NCBI RefSeq assembly: GCF_008087625.1
Contig: NZ_CP042997.1
Span: 1,488,001 to 1,552,000, forward strand
Reading direction: 5' to 3'
DNA length: 64,000 nt
Source: Aquisphaera giovannonii
GTDB taxonomy: Bacteria > Planctomycetota > Planctomycetia > Isosphaerales > Isosphaeraceae
Under the pieces are notes generated by a model, which had not been told where the DNA came from, searched no databases, and saw nothing but the letters and a program-made list of their open reading frames with translations. Position numbers and translations under genes: made by a program. Positions 50,155 through 58,679 of this stretch are shown here, one piece after another. Each line of letters begins with the position of its first letter. Position 1 is the stretch's first letter.

Positions 50155-51453
50155 ATGGCGCGGACCGCGAAGCTGACGCTCGACGACCGGACCCTGGATC
50201 TGCCGCTGGTCCGGGGGGCCGACGGGGAGGAGGCGGTCGACCTGTCCGGGCTGCGTGGCCGCGGCCTCGTGGCGATCGACGACGGGCTCCGCCACACGGT
50301 GCTGACGAAGAGCGCGATCACCTACGTGGACGGCGAGCGCGGGGTCCTCCGCTATCGCGGCATCGCGATCGAGGAGCTGGCGGCGAGGTCGAACTTCGTC
50401 GAGACGAGCTTCCTGCTGATCTACGGCCACCTTCCCAGCCGCGAGGAGCTGGACAAGTTCCACGACCTGCTCACGGACAACGCCGCGCTCCACGAGTCGT
50501 TCAAGTACCACTTCGAGGGCTTCCCGGTGGACGCCCCGCCGATGGCGATGCTCTCCTCGATGGTGAGCACGCTGGCGTGCTTCTACCACCGGCCGAAGGA
50601 GAAGGCGGTCGACGACCTCCGCGAGATCGACGTCTTCGACGAGGAGGCGGCCTGGCTGCTGAGCAAGGTCCGGACGATCGCGGCGTACTCGTATCGCCGG
50701 TCGATGGGGCTGCCGTTCATCTACACCGACCCGCGGCTCTCCTACGCGGGGGACTTCCTCCACATGATGTTCTCCGAGCCGTTCCGGGAGTACGTCGCGC
50801 CGGAGGCGACGGTGGAGGCCCTGAACCAGCTCCTGATCCTCCACGCGGACCACGAGATGGGCGGCAGCACGACGACGGTCCGCGTCGTCGGCTCGAGCCG
50901 GGCCAACCTGTTCGCCTCGTGCGCGGCGGGGATCTCGTCGCTCTGGGGGCCGGTGCACGGCGGGGCGACGATCGCGGTGGTCGAGTTGCTGGAGTCCATC
51001 CAGCGGGGCGAGATGACCGCGGAGCAGGTCATCGCGCGGGCCCGCGAGAGGAAGGACGGATTCCGGCTCGCGGGGTTCGGCCACCCGGTTTACCGCAGCA
51101 TGGATCCCCGGGCGAAGATCCTCCGCCGGATCGCCGAGCGGCTCCTCGGGAACAACCCGGGCGCCGAGCCCCTGCTGGACATCGCGCTGGACCTGGAGGC
51201 GAAGGCCGCCGCCGACGCCTACTTCGCCGACCACCGCCTCTTCCCGAACGCGGACTTCTACAACGGCATCGTCATGCGGGCCATCGGCATCCCCCGCGAC
51301 ATGTACTCGGTCTTCTTCGCCATCGGCCGCATGCCCGGCTGGATCGCCCACTGGCGGGAGCAGGCCGCCGACCCGAACCTCCGCATCATCCGCCCCCGCC
51401 AGCTCTACGTCGGCCCCGACGAAACGCAGTACACGCCGATCGACGCCCGCTAA
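50155..51453 (+). CDS. gltA: Citrate synthase
   Basis: The 432-residue product starts at ATG 50155 (GGAG 9 bp upstream; TTG 50140 in frame is less likely). It catalyses condensation of oxaloacetate and acetyl-CoA at the entry to the TCA cycle. Family motifs are present: YRGIAIEELA, GPVHGGAT (first catalytic His), FGHPVYRSMDPRAKIL (second His), NADFYNGIV with the catalytic Asp region and the C-terminal RQLYVGPDETQYTPID. The length matches type II citrate synthases. It has its own promoter and is followed by a MITE-like repeat, so it is probably monocistronic. Confidence 0.95.
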   Translation: MARTAKLTLDDRTLDLPLVRGADGEEAVDLSGLRGRGLVAIDDGLRHTVLTKSAITYVDGERGVLRYRGIAIEELAARSNFVETSFLLIYGHLPSREELDKFHDLLTDNAALHESFKYHFEGFPVDAPPMAMLSSMVSTLACFYHRPKEKAVDDLREIDVFDEEAAWLLSKVRTIAAYSYRRSMGLPFIYTDPRLSYAGDFLHMMFSEPFREYVAPEATVEALNQLLILHADHEMGGSTTTVRVVGSSRANLFASCAAGISSLWGPVHGGATIAVVELLESIQRGEMTAEQVIARARERKDGFRLAGFGHPVYRSMDPRAKILRRIAERLLGNNPGAEPLLDIALDLEAKAAADAYFADHRLFPNADFYNGIVMRAIGIPRDMYSVFFAIGRMPGWIAHWREQAADPNLRIIRPRQLYVGPDETQYTPIDAR

Positions 51454-51547
51454 ATCCTCGGAACACTCCGGATCCACGGAAGGGGCCGGCATGGATCCAC
51501 GGAAAGGAATGACGAGGGGAAAGGAAGACGAAATTTACTTTAATCAG

Positions 51548-51842
51548 ATACAAATACATTTAACCACGGAAAGCACGGAAAAGCACGGAAGAAGGGAATA
51601 CTGGTAGTGGATGGTGGCCGCATAGGGTGATGCGGCGAGTCCGGTGCCAGAAGGCGTTCGGACGAGTGGTTGAGAAGTTGTCCATCCGCGAGGCCCCGGT
51701 ATCACCGTAGAATCTTCCTTGGCCGACCCCGACAGCCCGCCCTCGAAGCGACGCCGGGCTCGAGCCTCCCCCAGGCCCAACCCTTCCCGTATTCTCCCCT
51801 TCCGTGCCTTTCCGTGCTTTCCGTGGTTAAATGTATTTGTAT
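51548..51842. repeat. MITE-like element 1 (295 bp) with long terminal inverted repeats
   Basis: The ends are inverted repeats of about 45 bp, starting ATACAAATACATTTAACCAC and continuing with CGGAAAGCACGGAAA units. The central part has no gene; short apparent frames in it are the repeat itself. A second element with the same end motif but a different centre lies at 56075-56313. No clear target duplication was found, so the mechanism is open. Confidence 0.8.
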
Positions 51843-51907
51843 TTGAATTGATATTTGCCTGCCGTCCGTCCCTTCGGTGGATCCTGGCCGTTTTCCGTGG
51901 ACGACCG

Positions 51908-52807
51908 TCATTCCGTGGGCAGGTCCGTGCGGGCGCCCCACTCGTTCCAGGAGCCGTCGTAGTTGGCGAGGTCGGTGAAGCCGAGGCGGGCGAGGTTGAA
52001 GAGGATGACGGTGGCGGCGACGCCGCCGTTGCAGTAGGCGACGACGGGGCGGTCGGGGGAGAGGTGGGACCGGGCGACTGTGTTGCGGAGCTCGTCCAGG
52101 GGGAGGAAGCCGCCCTCGGGGGCGAAGAAGAGCTCGCGGGGCAGGTTGCGAGCACCCGGGATGTGGCCGCCGCGCGGGCCCCGGCGGCGGGCTCCGGTGT
52201 ACTGGCCGGCGTCGCGGGCGTCGATCAGGTCGAGGCCCGGCTCGCCGAGCCGCGCGGCGAGCTGCTCGGCCGTGAGACGCAGCTCCCGGCGGAGCTTCGG
52301 CGTGAACACGGCCGGCCGCGGCTTGACCTCGCCCGACTCGACCCGCCGCTCCTCGTCGACCCAGCGGTTCCAGCCGCCCTGGAGGACGCTCACGTTCGGG
52401 TGGCCGTAATAGTTCAACGCCCACCAGAGCCGGGTGGCGAACTGGCCGCCGCCGTGGTCCACCGCGACGACGTGCGTGCCGTCGCCGATGCCGCGCTCCG
52501 ACATCGCCCGGGCGAAACGCTCCGGCGGGGCGACCTGCGCCGGGACGGGGTCATCGGGGTCGACGATGTCGACGGTCCAGTCGACGTACACGGCGCCGGG
52601 GATGTGCGACCGCTCGTATTCCTCGCGGGCGCCCCGATAGTCGGCGTGCTCGACGCCCGGCTCGAGCGGCCTGGCGACGACGTAGCCGCGCATGTCCACG
52701 ACGCGGAGGTCGTCGCGGTCGAGGTTGGCATCGAGCCATTCGGTCGTCACGAGCAGGTCGGTGGGCGCGGGCATCGGGGTGTACTCGGTAGGTTTGGCGG
52801 TGTCCAT
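51908..52807 (-). CDS. Thiosulfate/3-mercaptopyruvate sulfurtransferase (rhodanese pair)
   Basis: The 299-residue product starts at ATG 52807. It has two rhodanese domains. The first (about 20-140) has YERSHIPGAVYVDW and a loop DHGGGQFATR lacking the Cys; the second (about 165-295) has the active loop YCNGGVAAT with catalytic Cys. This is the normal SseA/TST layout, transferring sulfur from thiosulfate or mercaptopyruvate to thiols or cyanide. There is no signal peptide. It is divergent from the enoyl-reductase-like gene and ends about 65 bp from the MITE-like repeat. Confidence 0.9.
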   Translation of the reverse strand: MDTAKPTEYTPMPAPTDLLVTTEWLDANLDRDDLRVVDMRGYVVARPLEPGVEHADYRGAREEYERSHIPGAVYVDWTVDIVDPDDPVPAQVAPPERFARAMSERGIGDGTHVVAVDHGGGQFATRLWWALNYYGHPNVSVLQGGWNRWVDEERRVESGEVKPRPAVFTPKLRRELRLTAEQLAARLGEPGLDLIDARDAGQYTGARRRGPRGGHIPGARNLPRELFFAPEGGFLPLDELRNTVARSHLSPDRPVVAYCNGGVAATVILFNLARLGFTDLANYDGSWNEWGARTDLPTE

Positions 52808-52901
52808 CCTTTAGGATAGCCGACCGGGCGAGCCCCCCCAAGTGGCCCGGCGTCGTGGCGGCGTCCCGGGGGATTCGCGGCCGAGTCGTGGAGCGCATCG
52901 G

Positions 52902-53903
52902 ATGAAAGCGGCGGTCTTCGAGAGGTTCGGCGAGCCGGCCGAGGTGCTGGGGGTGCGGGACGTGCCCATCCCCGAGCCGGGTGCGGGCGAGGTCCGCGTG
53001 CGGATGATCGCCACGCCGGTCAATCCGTCGGACCTGCTCGTCGTCCGCGGCCGCTACGGCGTCCTGCCGAAGCTCCCGGCGACGCCCGGGTTCGAGGGCG
53101 TCGGGATCGTGGAGAAGGCCGGGCCGGGGCTCCTCGGCCGCTGGGTCGAGGGCAAGCGCGTGGCGGTGATCAACTCCGCCGGGGGGAACTGGGCCGAGTA
53201 CGCCGTGATCCCCGCCAGGCAGGCCCGCCCGGTCCCCGCGGACATCCCGGACGACCAAGTGGCGACCTTCTTCGTCAACCCGGCCACCGTACTGGCCCTG
53301 GTGCGGCACGTCCTGGCCGTGCCGAAGGGGGAATGGCTTCTGCTCTCCGCGGCCGGGTCCACGCTCGGCCGGATGATCATCCGCCTCGGCCGCCATGACG
53401 GGTTCAAGACGCTGGCCGTCGTCCGCCGGCCCGAGGCCAAGGAGGAGCTCCGCCAGCTCGGGGCCGACGCCGTGATCTGCTCGTCGGACGGCCCCGTCGA
53501 GGACCAGGTCCGTCAGGTCACCGGGGCGGGCGGCCCGCGGTTTGCCCTCGACCCGATCGGCGGCGAGGCCGGCGCGGCCATCTTCCGGGCGATGGGCGAC
53601 GGCGGCAAGCTCGTGCTGTACGGGTCGCTCACCGGGGAGCCGGTGCCGATCGACCCGAGGCAGGTCATCTCGGCGCGGAAATCGATTGAAGGCTTCTGGT
53701 TGGGGCACTGGATGCGGGATCGCAGCATCCCGGGCGCACTGCTCCTCTTCCGCGAGATCGCCAGCCTGATCCGCTCGGGCGTCCTGCGGACGGAGATCGG
53801 CGGCCGCTACCCCCTGGACGACATCCGGGCCGCTGCGACCGAGGCCGATGCCATGGGCCGGCGGGGCAAGGTCCTGCTGACCTTCCGGGGCGAGCCCGCG
53901 TGA
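52902..53903 (+). CDS. Zinc-independent MDR, 2-enoyl thioester reductase/quinone reductase-like
   Basis: The 333-residue product starts at ATG 52902. It is a medium-chain reductase: MKAAVFERFGEPAEVLGVRD, then VNPSDLLVVRGRYG, PGFEGVGIV and a cofactor loop SAAGSTLGRMIIRLGR. No zinc ligands are seen, so it is not a classical alcohol dehydrogenase. The VNPSDLL and KLPATPGFEG motifs fit the MECR/ETR subgroup that reduces trans-2-enoyl thioesters with NADPH. A quinone reductase is the alternative. A link to the lipid cluster 11 kb upstream is only a thought. Confidence 0.8.
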   Translation: MKAAVFERFGEPAEVLGVRDVPIPEPGAGEVRVRMIATPVNPSDLLVVRGRYGVLPKLPATPGFEGVGIVEKAGPGLLGRWVEGKRVAVINSAGGNWAEYAVIPARQARPVPADIPDDQVATFFVNPATVLALVRHVLAVPKGEWLLLSAAGSTLGRMIIRLGRHDGFKTLAVVRRPEAKEELRQLGADAVICSSDGPVEDQVRQVTGAGGPRFALDPIGGEAGAAIFRAMGDGGKLVLYGSLTGEPVPIDPRQVISARKSIEGFWLGHWMRDRSIPGALLLFREIASLIRSGVLRTEIGGRYPLDDIRAAATEADAMGRRGKVLLTFRGEPA

Positions 53904-54477
53904 CGATTCGATGTGATAAGTCGAAATGCACAAAGATTTTGCATCACGAGAATGGCCCCGCTGGGTGCGGGTCTCGCTCGTCCGCCGGGGGAACGCCTGA
54001 TCGCGTGGCGGGGCTTCGTCATCGCGATAATTTGGGCGAATAATTTCTCGATTTCATTCGCCGCTCGTGGCCCGAACCGATACAATTCTTAGTGTCGAGG
54101 CTGAGGAGCGGCCGGGCCGACGAAACCGCCGCTCGTCCCTGGGGCGAGCCGCCGTCGTCTCGCCCGGGCCGTTCGAGCACGCGAGCCCGCCCGCCGCAGA
54201 GGTCCACGCCACGGTTATCCGTTTAACCTGGACGCACCCATGGCTCCCCGGGATGAATCATCCCCGGGGCAGGGCGTCGTTCGCCCCTCGAGTTGACTGC
54301 CCGAGGGACGGCTTCGGGCCGGTGCGATCGGAGATCGAGCCGGGCCCTCGGAGCGGCATGGCTAGAATTCCCGAATGATGGTCGTTACGAGTCGAAACGA
54401 AGTCCCGGCGCAGCATCCTCGCACGATCCGGAGGAAGACGGCCCGGATCTCCGGGCGCCGGGCGGGGGAAATAGATC
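53904..54477. other. Intergenic region (574 bp), AT-rich 5' part
   Basis: The first 180 bp are notably AT-rich (AAAGATTTTGCATCACGAG and GATAATTTGGGCGAATAAT). TACAAT at 54081-54086 may be a -10. The imperfect palindrome ATGCACAAAGATTTTGCAT (about 53927-53945) might end the reductase transcript. The rest is G+C-rich without a supported gene. The last 20 bp (GGGGGAAATAGATC) provide the ribosome-binding site of the next gene. Confidence 0.3.
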
Positions 54478-54822
54478 ATGAGTAGTGGCTCAAGTGGCGC
54501 TCAAGATTGGCGAGCCGTGGCGAGCCTGAATCCCAACGGCGAGCGCCTCCTCTGCGTGGGGGAGAGCTCCTCGCAGGTCCGCGCCGCCTATACGGGCGCC
54601 TGGGGCGAGGTGATCCGGGACGAGGACCGCCCGAACGTCCGCACGATCTCGCTCCAGCGCTGGACCGGTCAGTTCTGGTCCGGGCAGTGGGAGCACCAGA
54701 TGTACCTGGCCGTGCCCACCACCCGCACCGGCAAGGGGATCGGCGGCGAGGCGACGGACGTCGAGGAGGAAGAGGACGAGGAAGCCCTCGAGGGCACGAA
54801 CGGGAAGGCCAAGAAGAAGTAA
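54478..54822 (+). CDS. Small conserved-looking acidic protein of unknown function
   Basis: The 114-residue product starts at ATG 54478 with GGGGGAAATAGATC upstream, an excellent ribosome-binding site. A compact beta-rich core (about 10-75) includes LLCVGESSSQVRAAYTGAWG and RWTGQFWSGQWEHQMYLAVP. The tail alternates acidic (EEEEDEEALE) and basic (GKAKKK) residues. There is no signal peptide. A strong intrinsic terminator follows, so it is probably its own transcription unit. No family recognised. Confidence 0.7.
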   Translation: MSSGSSGAQDWRAVASLNPNGERLLCVGESSSQVRAAYTGAWGEVIRDEDRPNVRTISLQRWTGQFWSGQWEHQMYLAVPTTRTGKGIGGEATDVEEEEDEEALEGTNGKAKKK

Positions 54823-54871
54823 TCCGGCCGCGCCGCGTCGCATCGCAGTTCCCCGCATGACGGTCCCTTCT

Positions 54872-54900
54872 CCCCCGGGCTTCCCCGGGGGTTTTCGTTT
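54872..54900 (+). terminator. Intrinsic terminator of the small acidic-protein gene
   Basis: CCCCCGGG (54872-54879), loop CTTC and CCCGGGGG (54884-54891) form a perfect 8-bp stem followed by TTTTCGTTT. It sits 50 bp after the stop at 54822 and just before the convergent Nif3 gene. Confidence 0.85.
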
Positions 54901-54913
54901 ACCCCCCGGCGCC

Positions 54914-56026
54914 TCAACGCGTCTGGACGAGCCGGAGCGGGTCGCGCTCCCGCCGGCTCGGCCAGACGATGAGCTCGGGGAAGGCGAGGGCGAGCTGGAC
55001 GGCGAGGTCCTCCACCGCGGGCCGCTCGGTCCCGTAGTGCCCCGCCAGGATCAGGCCCATGCCCAGGGCCTCGGCCTCGATCGCCCGGTGGAAGCGGGCC
55101 TCGCCGGTGACGAGCACGTCGGCCCCGGCCCTCGCGGCGTCCCCCAGGAATTCGTCCGCGGCGCCGCAGGCGACGGCGACGCGTCGCACGAGCTTCGCCG
55201 GGTCGCCGGCCACGTGGACCGGGATGTGGCCGAGCGCCCGCGAGACGGCCGCGGCGAAGTCCTCCAGGCCGCGAACTTCCTCGAGGCGGCCGATGCGCCC
55301 GGAGCCGCCGTGCGGCCGCTCGTCGTGGAGCGGGTAGACGTCGATCGCCGGCTCCTCGTACGAGTGGTGCGACCGGATCGCCGCCAGGGTCGCGGCCAGG
55401 CGAGCCCCGGGGCAGATCATCTCCAGCCGCAGCTCCTCGACGGTCTCGCGCCGGCCCTTCCGGCCGACGGCCGGGTCGGTTCCCTCGGTCCCGAAGAACG
55501 TCCCCTGGCCCGGGATCGCGAACGAGCACTCCTCGTAGGCGCCGATCCGCCCCGCGCCGGCCGCGAAGGCCGCGGCGAGGACGGCGTCCCGGTCCGATGC
55601 GGGCGTGAAGGCCACCACCTTGAACGTGGCCGGCCCGGCCGCGGGTCGGATCGGGGCCACCTCCACCAGCCCGAACCGCCGGCAGAGGCCGTCGTTGATC
55701 CCGCCGGCGGTGCTGTCGAACGCCGTGTGCGGGCTGGCCACGGCGATCCCCGCCTTCGCGAGCTTCCACACCGGCGACGTCCCCGGCAGGTCCGCCCGGA
55801 TCCGCTTCTCCCCGCGGAAGAGCACCGGATGATGGCTCACGACGAGGTCCGCCCGCTCCTCCACGGCCTCGCCGGCCGTCTCGTCCGTCACCGTCAGGCA
55901 GGTCATCACCCGCCCGGCCGGCCCATCCGGGTCGCCCATCAGCAGCCCCACGTTATCCCACGACTCCGCCAGCCTCGACGGCGCGAAGCCCTCCAGCCAC
56001 GCGGCGACCTCGGACACGGTCTTCAC
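54914..56026 (-). CDS. Nif3-like dinuclear metal centre protein
   Basis: The 370-residue product starts at ATG 56026. It belongs to the Nif3/YbgI/YqfO family (older name GTP cyclohydrolase I type 2): DNVGLLMGDPDG, metal ligands in VVSHHPVLFRG and ASPHTAFDS, and the C-terminal DVLVTGEARFHRAIEAEA. At 370 residues it is the long form with an inserted PII-like domain (about 130-235, FKVVAFTPASDRDAVLAAAF). The cellular role is unsettled. It is convergent with the terminator above and is probably monocistronic. Confidence 0.9.
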   Translation of the reverse strand: MKTVSEVAAWLEGFAPSRLAESWDNVGLLMGDPDGPAGRVMTCLTVTDETAGEAVEERADLVVSHHPVLFRGEKRIRADLPGTSPVWKLAKAGIAVASPHTAFDSTAGGINDGLCRRFGLVEVAPIRPAAGPATFKVVAFTPASDRDAVLAAAFAAGAGRIGAYEECSFAIPGQGTFFGTEGTDPAVGRKGRRETVEELRLEMICPGARLAATLAAIRSHHSYEEPAIDVYPLHDERPHGGSGRIGRLEEVRGLEDFAAAVSRALGHIPVHVAGDPAKLVRRVAVACGAADEFLGDAARAGADVLVTGEARFHRAIEAEALGMGLILAGHYGTERPAVEDLAVQLALAFPELIVWPSRRERDPLRLVQTR

Positions 56027-56074
56027 GGCTCATGCTCCTGCCCGCGCGAGCGGACGAGAGAATCAAGAAATCCA

Positions 56075-56313
56075 AATACAAAATGCATTTAACCACGGAA
56101 AGCACGGAAAGCACGGAAGGAATTCATGGGAGGATTGGGTCTGGGGGAGGATTGAGCCGCGCGTTGGACCGAAGGGCGGCCGGCCGGGATCGGCGATCTC
56201 GGCGATGCCCGTATACCGAATTGGCCAGATCTCTCCATGCGGCCACCCTCCTCCCACAGCATTCTCCCCTTCCGTGCTTTCCGTGCTTTCCGTGGTTAAA
56301 TGCATTTTGTATT
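56075..56313. repeat. MITE-like element 2 (239 bp) with the same ends as element 1
   Basis: Left end AATACAAAATGCATTTAACC and the complement of the right end agree over about 45 bp, including the CACGGAAAGCACGGAA units shared with 51548-51842. The centre differs between the two copies. It fills the gap between the Nif3 and aminotransferase genes. Confidence 0.8.
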
Positions 56314-56329
56314 GTTTATGTGTGGCCCG

Positions 56330-57153
56330 TCAGTGGCTGAGCGACTCGAGCCAGTGGAGGACGTCGCGGCGGAGCCGCTCCGTGGTCGGGCCGGGGGCGG
56401 GGTAGCGGGCGTCGCCCCAGGCGGCGACGGGGAGGATGGCACGGACGGAGTTCGTCAGGAAGATCTCCTCGGGGCGGAACGTCGGGTCGAAGAGGCCGAG
56501 GGGGGCCTCGCGGACGTCGAGGCCCAGGGCCCCGGCGCGTTCCAGGACGAGGACTCGCATGATGCCCGGCAGGGCCTTGCCGGCGCAGGGCGGGGTGAGG
56601 AGCTGGTCGTCGGCCACGACGAAGAGGTTGGTCCGGCTCCCCTCCCAGACGAATCCGTCGGGGGAGATCGCCACGGACTCGTCGCAGCCCTGGGACCTGG
56701 CGCGGTCGTATGCGAGCCGGTTGGGCCAGTAATTCAGCGTCTTGTGCTCGACCAGGGGATCGGTGCGTGCCGCGTGCGTCGGGCCGAGCACGCAGCCCGA
56801 ATCCGGGGCTGGCGGCGGGAGGGGCATCGCCCGCATCCAGAGCGTGCCGCCGCCGTCGGGCGAGAGCCCGCCGCTGAGGGTGACGCGGAGCACGGCGTCG
56901 GCGCCGGCCGGGATCGAGCGATCCGAGTCGATGAGGGCGCGGACGGCCCCGGCGTCGGGGAGGTCCGCCGGGTCCAGCGGGAGGCCGAGCGTCCGGGCCG
57001 AGCACGCGAGCCGCTTCATGTGACGGGGCAGGAGCGTGGGGCGGCCGTCCCAGGTGCGGAAGGTCTCGAAGAGGCCGAGGCCGTGCTCGAACGTCCGGTC
57101 AAGGATGCTGACCCTCAGTGCGTCGTCCGGGAGGATCTCGCCGCTGTGCCAGA

Positions 57154-57157
<4 letters not shown>
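56330..57157 (-). CDS. pabC: Class IV aminotransferase, probably aminodeoxychorismate lyase
   Basis: The 275-residue product starts at ATG 57157, overlapping the stop of the upstream pabB-like gene by 4 bp (ATGA). It has SILDRTFEHGLGLFETFR at the N-terminus, PLP-binding Lys in EHKTLNYWPN, GFVWEGSRTNLFVV and GKALPGIMR. The fold IV enzymes also include branched-chain and D-amino acid transaminases. Coupling to pabB makes conversion of 4-amino-4-deoxychorismate to p-aminobenzoate (folate synthesis) the best reading. Confidence 0.8.
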
Positions 57158-58581
<1,424 letters not shown>

Positions 58582-58679
58582 GCGGCTCTTCGCGTCTCTT
58601 GGCGGGCGGGATGCGACGGTCGGGAATTCCATCGTCCATGATGGCGAATCCTATCCGGGGCATCAACCCGGTGCGAAGG

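Noticed and set aside
54067-54378. A 103-codon frame in the gap before 54478
   Set aside because: No ribosome-binding site, Arg/Pro/Gly-rich composition without structure, and no recognisable family.
56063-56340. Short frames rich in TTESTESTEG and CFPCFPWLN
   Set aside because: These are translations of the MITE-like repeat ends at 56075-56313 and not proteins.
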